Both the position numbers and the translations under genes were made by a program. Shown one piece after another: positions 1 through 12,100 of a stretch of 64,000 nt of DNA (the first letter of the stretch is position 1; each line of letters opens with the position of its first letter). The notes under the pieces were generated by a model. The model had not been told where the DNA came from and did not search any database. It was given only the letters and a program-made list of their open reading frames with translations. The stretch lies in assembly GCA_024734555.1 (NCBI GenBank), contig JANPWX010019802.1:881342-945341 (forward strand), in the 5' to 3' direction. The stretch is from Trochalopteron elliotii. Lineage: Eukaryota > Chordata > Aves > Passeriformes > Leiothrichidae.

Positions 1-279
1 GTAGCACTTGAAAATAACACACTGAAGTCACAGTGGCCAAGTTCATTTCAAGACTTTGTAACCCACTAAACCACCAGATCCTGAACATGCAACCACAGCT
101 GTAATGCCAAAAGGGCATTATTGAGTCTTATGGATCCTGGTTATGGTGATACCAGTAGCCACAGACATGAAATGAATGCCAGAATGGTTACTTAATTACA
201 ACTCAGAAGAAAGGCAAAGGTTGCTAATTGCTGAGTACCTTGGCTTGAACCACTGCCAGCAAAGTTTAACGGTAGCAAT

Positions 280-1050
280 CACAGAATCAAGTAGGTTGAA
301 GAAGACCTTGGAGATCAAGTCCAACCTCTGACCTAACATCACCTTATGAAATGAACGATGGCACTGAGTGCCACATTCAGTGTTTTTTTAAACTCCTCAA
401 GGGATAGTGACTCCACCGCTCTCTTGTCAGCCCATTCCAAGGCCCAGTCACTCCTTCTGTGAAGAATTTTTTCTAGTGTCTAGCCTAAACTTCCTCTGGC
501 ACAGCTTGAGGCTGTGTCCTATTGTTCTGTCAGTGGTTGTCTGGGAGAAGAGGCTGACTCCCACATGGCTACAGCCTCCTTTCAGGCAGTTGTTGGGAAT
601 GATAAGGTCTCCCCTGAACCTTGTTTTCTCCAGGATAAACACTCCCAGTTCCCTCAGCTGCTCCAGAGCACACCCTGGCTCATGTTCAGTCACTGTCACC
701 AGCACTCCCAGGTCCCTTTCTGCCTGGTCACTGTCCAGCCACTCTGTCCCCAGCCTGTAGCACTGCAGGGGATTGCTGTGGTCAAAGTCAAAGACTCAGC
801 ACTTGGTCTTGTTAAACTTCACATTGTTGGACTCAGCCCATGGATCCAGCCTGTCCAGGTCCCTCTGCAGAGCCCTCCTACCCTCCAACAGATCAACATT
901 CACACCCAGCTCGGTGTCATCTGCTAATTTGCTGTGGCAGACTCAATGCCCTCATTTGGATCATCAGAAGAGACACTAAACAGGACTGGGCCCAACACTG
1001 ATCCCCACAGGACAACACGAGTGACTGGGCACCACTACTGTCTGGGCCTG
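280..1050 (-). mobile_element. CR1 LINE fragment, 3' part
   Basis: On the minus strand this reads into the usual CR1 3' end (ggttggacttgatctcc... near 290-330). It also contains the family-typical line about cctgaaaggaggctgtagcca (seen reversed near 565-590) and remnants of the reverse-transcriptase C-terminus further right. No frame is intact. The stretch 1051-1440 shows nothing I can name. Confidence 0.85.
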
Positions 1051-1440
1051 GCCTCAAATTGCTGTTTGGGAAGAGCCAGAGAATACCTGTAAGAGCTTTA
1101 TTGTTCTGTTATCCACTTCTGTGCTAGCAGTCTATGAAAAACTGGCTGCAGCCTGTAATTTTTTCAGGTAAAATAACTGTAAAATAGTGTCTGCTACTCT
1201 CCAGCCTGCCTAGGATCCAGGGTCTCCAGTAAGGACCTGAACCCATTTAATCTCTTTCCCTCTCAGTGCTGGCTGTAGCTTTGCCTGTCATTCTTCAGGA
1301 CTTTTCTCTATCCTTCCCGTGTCTGCCATTTCAACAAATCCAGATTACTTCTTTTGTGGGTTTATTTCTGTAAAGTCGTAAGCCCAGCAGTTTGCCTGGG
1401 GAAGGCTTTGTGGGAGGAAGTTAAGAGCATAGGTTTTACA

Positions 1441-1811
1441 AGTGGTGGCTGAGAGTGCTGAGGATGTTTAATCTGGAGAGAAGGAAGCTCAGGGAAAGGA
1501 TCTTGTCACTCTCTACAACTGCCTGAGAGGATGTGGCAGTGAGATCAGGGTTGGTATATTCTCACAGATAACAAGTGACAGGATGAGAGGATATGGCCCC
1601 AAGTTGCAGCAGGGGTGGTTTAGATTTGATATTTGGGAAAATTTCTTCAGTGGAAGAGTTGTCAAGCCTTGGAACACACTGCCCAGGGGAACTGGTTAAG
1701 TCACCATCCCAGGAGGTGCTTAAGGACTTGGTTTAGTGGTGGTCTTGGCAGTATTAGGTTTGCAGCTGGACTCGATCCTAAATGTCTTTTCCACCCTCAG
1801 TGATTCTGTGA
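1441..1811 (+). mobile_element. CR1 LINE 3' end
   Basis: A diverged but collinear CR1 3' end: tttaatctggagagaagg, then a run matching caagttgcagcaggggtggttt, gcccaggggaactgg, and the terminal ggactcgatcctaaatg with tgattctgtga. It faces the opposite way to the CR1 at 280-1050. Confidence 0.85.
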
Positions 1812-4800
1812 AGCACTGCAGGGTTCTCTGAGGATGGGTAATGGGAGTGGCCATTTCTAGCACAGCAGATTGGTTTCAGTTTTATTATCAAACTGGTGCT
1901 TCTGCTGTAGAATTTGGATAGGTATGAGGATAGGATTATTGCCCCCCCCAACACCACTGGCATGGAGTGATTTGTCTTAGCAGTCTTCTATAAACAATGC
2001 TCAGAAGTGAGTGGTGTAAGCTGTCACAAGTTTTATTACCCAGGTTCATACAAATTCCACCAACATTGTACCAGAACACATTTAACATCATTCAGGCAGC
2101 AGACATACAGTGCCATTGAGAGAGAGAAAAAGGCAAACCAAGAGCCTGTGGCACAGAGTCAAGAGTATCTTCTGTAACTAGAGGTCTTTCATGACATGCT
2201 TCATTATTTCACAGTTTTTGTAGCAATAACTGTGGTTGACTTGGGTTGACAGGATGCCCCTGTGTTCTCTGCTTTCCAGACAACTCTGCTCGAGTGCAGA
2301 TCCTATTGTGCCATAAAAGTGGCTTTGAGGGTTGTCACAGTACCTCAAAGGCTTAGATTCTGGGGGATTTTGTAGATATTTGTAGATATTATTATTAATT
2401 TGGTAACTAATACAGGATAAACCTCTACAATATTGTGGTTGCTGCAATCTCCTGTTCCTGGTTGAGTACTTGGTTTTTTTGTCTCTGACACTGTTAATTT
2501 TGAGAGCTAACTACTGCACTGTAGTCTGACTTGAAGCACTAAATTACAATATATATATATATTAAATTTAAAAATAATTTTAAAATCTTCATGCAAGAAA
2601 AACATCTACTCTGGATACCAGAAAAATACATGTGTACTAACCTAGCCTTGTGCTATATTAGAGACTGAGTATTACTTTCCCTTCTCTGCAAATATAGAAT
2701 GCTAAAATACTGTAACCTTGCAGTATAATATCCCATGCTATAAATCACTATGCTGGTGCGCCTCCAGCTCTACAGTTCTCTAAGCTTGTACCATGTCTAA
2801 ATTCTCATTAATGCTGGCAGTCATCATCCAGAGCTATGCTGACTGGGAAAAAAAGCAAAAATTTAATTATAAAATACCTTGTCTTTTGTGGTCCTGAGCC
2901 TTCACCTCTGCAATTTCACTCAACATAACATACATTGAAGCTAAGAATATTGAAGCTAAAAACACTACACAAACCACTTGAACAGTACTATAGCACATGG
3001 AAAAAAACTATCTCACATGCTTATTTCTATAGGAAGGCTTCTGCAGTCACTATACACCAGTATATGCACACTTTTGTTATACTGCCTGAAGAGATCAGGG
3101 AGTACCCCTAGATGATTGTTGTAGGACCCTTCTAACTGAACTAAAAATCTCCACAGAAGAGCCAACCAAAAAAAACCCCAAAAACCCAAAAAAATCCACA
3201 GAAATCTATTTTTCCCTAACCTGAAGACCTGAGCATGGTATGTCTCCTAAACCTGTGTCCCAGAGTAAGTACATTATTCCAACTGAACCTCCTTTTTGGC
3301 TGCATGAAACTATTTAGCAAATGTACTCTTCTGTTTGTCTCCACATAAAATGTTCTTTCTTTCCTGTCAAAGGATGCATCATGATGGGACAAGTTCTTAA
3401 TTTATATCTAATCTCCACACCAGGATTTTTCGTCTATCTCTTTTCTCCCAAATGTACTGTTTACAGCCATTGTGCAAATACTGCTCTAATGAGATCAATT
3501 AAGAACTACATACATTGTGAACTTTGTAACTGAAAGCAGAACACATCTATACCTTCTGTTTAATATCCATGGGTGCTTCTAGTACAATTCTCCTGTTCTG
3601 CTATATGAATTTTCTTTAGCAAGATGTCAGACAATGACTAGTATGGTGGAGTTGATAATTACCAGGTTAAAAGCCCAAGCTATCTTTTGAGTTTCACGTA
3701 TGAAGGCTATTTCATATACTGAAACTGCTTTTGGTTTGGTTCTTCTCGCTTTCTTATACATACTTTTTCCATAGCAGAATAATACGTATTGGTTTGGTAG
3801 GTGCAGAGTAAAAAAAGCAGAATTCAGTGTTTACAGGGATGAGTAAAGCTACTGTAGGTACAAACTGCACCAGGAAAATAAGTTTCTTTGACCAGAAATG
3901 AAAGAAATACTGTAAGTAAGGAGCATGGACAATTCTTATATTCTGGAAATGGACAAATTATGACTACTTGATAAAGACTATGTATCAGGACTTCATTGTC
4001 TGTGACAGCATTTCACACCACTACTAGATATTACATGTAGAAATAGCTCCACTAATGTCAGGATCATTTGCATTCTCTTAAATTCAAATCAGGCGAAGTC
4101 ACCAGATTAAAGTTCAAAAAAAGAAGAAAGATATTTAAAAGCCTTTCCAAACTTGTGCAATCTCTAGGGAGTGAGTCTCTTACCCCTTGTTTCAGTTATG
4201 AGATTCAACAACCGTAAATGCACATTACTTTGTGAGAAAACAGGGAATTTTAACTGCTAAGAAAAAAAACAGTGTATAACCCACAATGAAATATAGGTTT
4301 GTTTTTGGCAGTCTTAACAGATACAGAGAGATATAGTTAAAGAGAGCATGTTATAAATAAGGAAAATTAATAAACTAGGCTTTTTAATGGATTCCCACTA
4401 AATTAATGAAGTGGGGATATGGAATTTCTCTTTTTTGCAATCATGACTGTTCTATAATTCATACTGCCTAGTATGAGTGGAAATATTTGTGTGAATGCCA
4501 ATCATCCTTCACTTTTAATGAGAGAATTTCAACAAATGTCCATCTGTGGATTCTTCTTACAACACAGTTGATCAATTTCTTTCTCCACAAAGCAATTTTA
4601 ATAAAATGCTGCTTTAACTTGAGACAACAACAATAAACTGGGTCTTCTACAATAAATGCATTAATGCCTGCAGAGTTTATGACTGAGAAAGCCTTGTAAG
4701 CCAGAAAATGGTTCAGACTCCTTACATTGTGGAGATACATGATGGAGTGGCATAGAAAGCATCTTGAGGAAGACTCTTTTATCCCCTGTATTCCAGTGGC

Positions 4801-5646
4801 TCCTCTTCCTTGCAGTCTTTTGGAGGTGTGGCTACATGAGATATCTGTTCAGCTTCTGAAGTCTGTTTAACAGTTATTGTCAGTGTGAAAACACATCTGC
4901 ACTTACACCTCATCACAAAGCATGGATGGGTTTTTCTGAATGTGTAGGCAGTTGTAGGAGGAAAACCCTCAAATTAATACTAGTAACAACTCCAGTACTG
5001 TTAATGAAACTTATTATCATCCTCACTTATGCAGCACTATTTATCTACAATGACCAAAGTTGGAAAGTTCTAAATGTAAAGCACTAATGATATTTTACAT
5101 AGATCAGTAAACAAGCTTTTGATTTCTAATTTGAAAGATTTGCACTAACTTCTTTGGCCAGCTTTGACCAACTGAAGAACTTCATTGGATTGGTAGATAC
5201 TTTTGCTGGATTTTTTTTTGCTGAAGATCTTATAATATCTGAAAATCAGATCTGAAGTTAGTCATAGTGAGTAGAGAATTTTTCTGATATCTACAGTGAC
5301 ATTGTAGAACGTGCTTAGAGTGACATGCTTAGAGTGGAAGCCTGGAATTGCTCCTGAGTGCCCTGGAACAAAATACAAAGCAAGAGGTACTTTACTGAAA
5401 GCTTTTTCACATAAGTCCCTGGAAGTTTTTTCCTGTGTGAAGATGGAGGGACTTTCCATTGAATGACTGAGGTGAAATAGCTAATCTAATCATATAATCA
5501 ATCTATTTCACCAAGGAAACTTACTGTAGTGGAGATAACTATTGTCACAAGCTCACCATCCCATGTGGTCCCAGTGGCTCCACTGAAGTATAATGAGATT
5601 TGGAACTTGATTTTATGGTAAGGAAAATAATGAAGATGCTTCAGGT
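1812..5646. other. 3' flank / possible 3' UTR of the receptor gene
   Basis: AT-rich sequence without recognisable exons. It contains a short TA run (about 2549-2564), a decayed CR1 tail at 3097-3131 (gatgattgttgtaggaccc) and an A/C-rich patch near 3165-3200. On the minus strand an AATAAA near 2031-2036, followed by a GU-rich stretch, is one candidate polyadenylation site, which would imply a 3.6-kb 3' UTR. That is weak evidence. Confidence 0.4.
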
Positions 5647-6123
5647 TTAATTGGCTTGTCCCATGAAATTTGGTCCAGATGGCAAAAGTACCACCTGGCT
5701 TTGTTTGAGGTAGTCCTGGGAGGCAAACAAAACCTTATGCTTAATCTGTGCTGGCTTACAGCACACTTCCATTTCCAGAGGAGGATGAGCAGTTCTTTCA
5801 GGCATGCTCACTGCCAGACTCGTCAGGGTTTTCTGACTGAACTCCATGCTGGCATAGTCACTCAGGAGTGGTGCTTCAAGGGAAATGGTGTCTTCTTCAC
5901 TTGTAACTGCTTCTGCAGGCATCTCTTCATGCCTCAGGCTCATGGGTATGTCACTGCTAGGTTTTTCTGACTGGCAAATGTCATGCTTGCTGTCTTCTCC
6001 ACCATCTGTGAAGAGGTCCAGCGTCACAGGAGCCTTTGACTCATGTTCTATGACAAAAAGGCTGGTGGTGTCATTGTCTGACAGGGCCTGAAGCAGTGAC
6101 CTTGAAACAGGTTTCCAATCAGT
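5647..6123 (-). CDS. Receptor exon 14: cytoplasmic tail and stop
   Basis: The acceptor is tttgtctcacag. The exon encodes 158 residues and ends in GPNFMGQAN and TAA at 5649-5647. [10 protein letters not shown] near residue 570 is a possible box 2. Acidic and serine-rich sequence follows. Tyr635 lies in [10 protein letters not shown] and Tyr683 in [15 protein letters not shown] matches the YxxQ motif that recruits STAT3 in gp130 relatives; that role here is inferred. The tail shows no close match I can recall to mammalian IL31RA, IL12RB1 or IL27RA tails. An ATTAAA overlaps the stop codon, but I could not fix the true polyadenylation site. Confidence 0.87.
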   Translation of the reverse strand, partial: TDWKPVSRSLLQALSDNDTTSLFVIEHESKAPVTLDLFTDGGEDSKHDICQSEKPSSDIPMSLRHEEMPAEAVTSEEDTISLEAPLLSDYASMEFSQKTLTSLAVSMPERTAHPPLEMEVCCKPAQIKHKVLFASQDYLKQSQVVLLPSGPNFMGQAN

Positions 6124-9100
6124 CTGTGAGACAAAGCAAGGAAAAAGAATAATATGCTAATCAATCCATTTTATCTCTTCTTTGGTTTTAGAAATATGAA
6201 TGAAAATACTTATTTCCCTAATTCAAGGCACCATCTTCTCCAGAACCATAGTATTTAATCAAATTTTTTCTTGCTTTTGTGTTTACTTGGCACCCGGAGT
6301 AGTGATGATAAAATGTAAGCCTCATGATGTGCTGTTCTGAGAACATAGCTTACAAAAAATTTAGCAGATGTATTACCATAAAAAGGCAGCAACTTGAACA
6401 GCAGCCAGACAAGATTAAGCTGTCAGCTGCTATGCACAGTTTGTTATTAAACTCCATGCCATGTTGTGATCTGAGTATACCTGGGGTAACAAGTTTTTGC
6501 AAATTATGGATGGTTAAATGGAGAACAGTTGATACCAAGCTTCCTTATTTTCCACCTAGATTGTTCTGTGTTTGCCCACTTTTGCCATAATGTTTTTTAA
6601 ATTATGGGCTGGTATAGCTATTAGATTTTTTCCTTCCTTCCTCCCCTGCCCCTCTGCACCCACTTGCTCTAAATTTGTTTACACTGGGTTTTTTTTCAAG
6701 AAATAAGTAAGTGTGTATTGTTTTTTATTTTCTTTCTTCTTACAATTTGTGATCTGACTGGGAAATGAGAATGTTGTTCTCTGAAGTCTCAGCAATACCA
6801 AATAAAATATCTCTATTTTTTCTTGTAATTGGATAAGTAGATCACTGCATGGTTAACTTCTGCCTTGTTTTGAATAAAGGTCTATATGATATGTACCTTC
6901 ATTATCATATTTTTTTACGAAGAGCAGCCCAAATTCCAAAGCTACCAAATCTAAAATAGGTTTTATGTCTACCTGGACTTTAGTAAAGCCTGTGATACCA
7001 CTTCCCACAGAATTCTCCTGGATAAACAGGCTGCTCCTGGCTTGGACAGGTGCACTGTTCACTGGTAATGAACTGTCTGGATGGCTGGGCCCAGAGAGTG
7101 CTGGTGAGAGGAGTCACACCCGGCTGGTGGCCGGTCACAGGTGGTGTTACCCAGGGCTCACTACTGGGGCAAATTCTGTTTAATATCTTCACTGATGCTC
7201 TTGTGTAAGGCACCCTGAGGCAGTTTGCAGGTGACACCAGTCTGGGTGTGAGTGCTGATCTGCTGGAGGGCAGGAAGGCTCTGCAGAGGGATCTGCACAG
7301 GCTGGATCATGGGCTGAGGCCAATGGTGGGAGGTTCAACAAGGCCCAGTGCCAGGTCCTGCCCTTGGCTCACAACAGCCCCAGGCAGGGCCACAGGCTGT
7401 GGCAGAGGGGCTGGAAAGGACCTGGGGGTGCTGGTGACAGTGACTGAACATGAGCCAGGGTGTGCCCAGGGAGCCAAGAAGGCCAGTGGCATCCTGGCCT
7501 GGATCAGCAATGGTGTGGCCAGCAGGGCCAGGGCAGGGACTGTCCCCCTGTGCTGGGCACTGCTGAGGCCACACCTCGAGTGCTGTGTCCAGTTCTGGGC
7601 CCTCAGTGCAAGAAAGACACTGAGGGGCTGGAGAGAGTCCAGAGAAGGGCAACAGAGCTGGGGAAGGTCTGGAGCACAAGTCCTGTGAGGAGCAGCTGAG
7701 GGAGCTGGAGGTGTTTATCCTGAAGAAAAGGAGGTTCAGGGGAGACCTTATCACTCTCTACACCTGCCTGAAAGGAGGCTGTAGCCAGGTGGGAGTTGGT
7801 CTCTTTGCCCGGGTAACAAGTGACAGGATGAGAGGAAATGGCTTCAAGTTGCACCAGGAAAGGTTTAGATTGGATATTAGGAAGAATTTCTTCTCTAAAA
7901 GGGGTGGTCAGACTGTTCAGGGATGTGGTGAATTCACCATGCCTGAAAGTGTTTGGAAAATGTCTACGTGTGTCACCTGGGGTCATGGATTAGTGGTGAA
8001 CACAGTGGGGCTGGTTAATGGTTAGACTTGATGATCACGGAGGTCTTTTCTAAACAACAGAGCAATGCTATGATTCTGTCTGAAAGAGGCAATAGGTAAA
8101 GGAGAAGAAGAATCTTCAGAGAATCTTGCCTATGTGCAAAGAACAGGGGACTGATTTGGGTGACTCAGTCAGTCATTTAGTTCAACATTTTAGTTCTCCA
8201 TAATTCACTTTCCTTGTCTCTGTAATTTGAGTGTCTCCAGTTCCTCCTGCTGCTCTATACCATGGGGTGTATAATTGACTTTATTTTTTTAAATAATCCC
8301 TTGTCTGGACAACAAGTCGTCTTGCCGCCTTTTGGATTATTTTTGTGTTTTTGTCAAGAGTTGCTAAGTTGCTCAACTAAACTGATGCAGTTCAGTCTTG
8401 GAACAACTAGAAATTGAACGAATGTACAGAATATAGCAAGACTTGCTCCCTGCCCCTGTTTTGCCATGCCTGTTTGGGGAATACCTTTCTCCACAGTTCA
8501 TTAATTGTTCAGAATACCGAATTACTTCTAGGCAGTATATCTAGTAAACTGTTTATTGTACTGTCTCCTGACACAGTGCTCTTTCTGCTTTCTCCCAGAC
8601 CATTATCTGGTATCTGGTATTTCTGTGTCTGACATGTTATCAACATTACAGGCGTGGTTAATACGGACTTCATTTTCTTTGACAGTTGCTTTGCCACTGC
8701 AGGAAAAGTTAAAGGCATTTTAAATTCCTGTATTTTGTTTTTAAGCATTTTATGTCACAATAGCACTGTTGTTCATAAAACCTACTTGTCCTTTCTGTAG
8801 CATGCAGTCTCATTGTATTTCACTTGCAATTTTCATTGCAAAATGACTGCCTGATGACTAACTCTGAACTCATCACTTCTTTACCTACATTTACATGGAA
8901 GAAAGGAAGAAAGCAAGTGTGGAAGTCCTGATCTGGAATATGAAAATCCATACTCGCTCTATTGCAGGAAGCAATGCTGATGTTCAGTAAAACTTCTGAT
9001 TATCAGCAGACTATCAGGGTCCTCTGAAATGTTGTTTCTGACTTCACTCTGTATCCCTGTTCTAGACAGTGTCTGGCTTGTAGATACCTACTAGCCAATG

Positions 9101-12100
9101 CCCAAAATTTGATGAGCTAGGAGTCTGCCTGTTAAAGCTCATGAGAGAAACTACTAGATTGTCAAGTCCCAACTTAAGTTAAAGTCTTCCAGAAACAGAG
9201 ATTTATAAAGGAAAACAGTACTAATTCCTGCTACAAAAACACAATCATAAGTTATCAAGAGATAAACTTAGGTGTTCTAAAAGGAGGATTTTAGTATCAG
9301 ATGTCATCAAAACTGCAGCAGAAATCTTATTAAAAGGGGGAAGGCAAGAAGGCAAAGATACAAGTAAGTCCACTAATAGGCAGAAGTGCATAATGTGATC
9401 TCCAGCAGCTGCTTCTAATTGCTTTTTCCTAACAGATGATTTCCCTGCTTCCTTAGTGCTGAAATTCAGCATTCAGCTATACTTATCCAAACATATGGGA
9501 AAGCTGTGGGCAAGATGTGAGCATGCTGCTGAACCTTGATGCCTCTTGAACACTAGGTGCTGTTCAGACAGTTACCAGCTGCTAGCCAGAGCCCCTGGAT
9601 TGCTCTGGAGGCAAGAAGGGACTGAGGAGTGAGGAGCAGATTTTAGAAAACACCACGCTATATGGCCTCTGCCATAATACTTCTCTGGAATTAGAGCCAC
9701 AATTAGGCCACAATTCACTACTTTGTATTTTGAGTAACTTGTACTTAATAATCAGTTTGAGTTCGTGAAAACTGACTGGATATAAAAAACTGAATTTCAC
9801 TCTTTAGACTCCATCTACCTCCATTCAGATCTGATTTGTTCTTTTAAGAACCATGCCTTTAAAAATGCTCTACAATGTACTCAAAAAAAAATCTGAGACC
9901 TTTATTAACTTTAAAAGTGTATACAGCCTATGCCTTAATAAAACCACCTCCCATCCTATATTTTCATTATTACTCTGGCTTCCAAGCAACTGATATTAGA
10001 CTTTTTCTAGAGTGAAGTGTGAAAGGATAACTAGCATTATAGATTAATGAAAGATGTCAGAAGAGTACTTGCCATATCTTGAAGTGCAGTGCTGTTTTTT
10101 GGGCTTGGTACACTGGGCCAGCATGATATTTTCAGCCTGTAAAGAAGTATTTTACATTTAGCATCAGGTTAAATGACTGAGAGTTGTTATGCATTTAAAT
10201 TAATTACTGTTCATACATAACATATTAACATTTTTGTAACCATCAAAAACGTGTTCTACAGAGACATTTAAGCATAATGCTAATTAAAAGCTGAAGACCA
10301 AACTTGGTGGTCTACACTGAAATGCTGAGTTAACAATGATTAGCATCTTTGTTTAATGACAATGCAACTGTGAAAGTGCTGGCAATGTTGTCTCTTTCTG
10401 TACATTTAATCTATACATTTAATATTTCTATATATCTAATTTTCCACAAAACCTCCATCTTCCTTGAGGGCTTTGGGACATGTAGGATGAAGTGTGTTTC
10501 AGTAAGTATTTGCTCCTAGGCTTAGATTTAGAAGTTTCCTTTCCCCTGAAAACAAAAAGCAAGATGCTGCTGCATTCACCCATGTGCAATGATGCTGGTA
10601 GTCAAGAAAAAGCTCTGAGGAGACACACAACTCCTGCTCTTTCCTGGTTGTTTTGAGTTTGGCTCATTCTGGGAGCTATTACATACAGTATCTCACCTCC
10701 ATAGAAAAAGCCTCAACAAAGCTGTAAGAGAGGTTGGGAGATTATATAGTGCATCACTCTTCCTTAGTGTTGGTTTCAGTATTTTTCAGTTTCAAAATTA
10801 AACCTAGACCTCATTAGCTTTTGGGTACTTTGCCTCTGTTTAGGCTGTGGTTGGAGGTAAAGGCTGTGGCTGTAAAGTTACTGGATCTGTTGCTGATCCT
10901 GTGAAGATGGGTGTTTGGCTGGCTGATGAGTCCTTTCTTAGAAATCAAGAAGGTAATTGAAATGAGGGCATCTCATCTAGCTTCAAAGTGTTCAATATTA
11001 GTACAAATGTACAAATTTAAGCATTATTTTGTAGTGCTACAGTGGACTCCTCTGTGCTGCTTGGTTTTTTTGTGGGGTTGGGGTTTCTTTTGTTTTTTGG
11101 GTTTTTTTTTTTTTCTGTTCTTTCCTGTTGGGCCCAGACAATGAAGTGTGGTCTTATGTTGAACTTAACGAAGTTTGCTCTAGGTCAAAACTTCCATGTA
11201 GGTCTCAGAAGTTCCTATCAAAACTGCTGTATCAGGCACAGTGCAACTTAAAACACAATCTGAAAAGGTAAGAGCACAGGAGGCTTCCTGCAGAGTCTGT
11301 TTCCCTGTGGCAAGGACAGGAGCTCAAGCTGAAGCAGGCTATGTCATGCTGTGTGGCTTTCAAGCCACAGGTTGTGCCATCTGTCCTTCAGCAGCTGTGC
11401 TTTCAGCTTCTGATGCTTTGTGAAGAGGAGAAAAAGGAAGGGTAGTGTTCTAGGACACCAAATAGTAACATGAGTGATTGTATGCAATTAAGTTGGTCAG
11501 AAAATTAATATTAGAACCCATTATTATGCAAACCTTTTAGTTATAGTGTATGCCCCTGATATTGTACCTCAGATTATTATGGGGGGGTGAAAACTTTATT
11601 ATTGCAGAGAACAATTTCTCCTAAAAGAAGGGGACCACTGCCAGATCTTAAAGGCACCTTTGTTATTCTCTCTTGTTCATACTCATTCATATATTGCTCC
11701 TTGTCATTATGTGCTTATATGCATACTTTATATATTTAATATCCAAATGAGTTTGCAAGAAACATCTTAGATAAAAATAATCAAATGCATGCTTTATCTA
11801 TGTATCTATAACATATTTCCCAATGTGAGAAATGGTCCCAGCTCTTTCTAAGCATGTTTGTGACAGGAGGTAGTCAGATAAAGGAATCAAAAGCTAAAGG
11901 GTATAGATTTTTTACTAACTTGTTTTACCATTTTCATCAGCATACAGTGGCTTGTAATTGCCCTCTGAAATTAGCGCAGTGGCTTTTGTGTTGTGCTGTC
12001 TTTAATGACAAAAAAGGCCCAGTGCTATGAAACTCCAAGCCAAGCAAAACAAGAGTGCTGCTAACAACTCTAGACAATATTCTGTTCTTACCTTTTAAAC

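Noticed and set aside
7248..8025. Several 100-147 codon open frames on both strands
   Set aside because: They lie wholly within a CR1 LINE copy and are broken or shadow frames.
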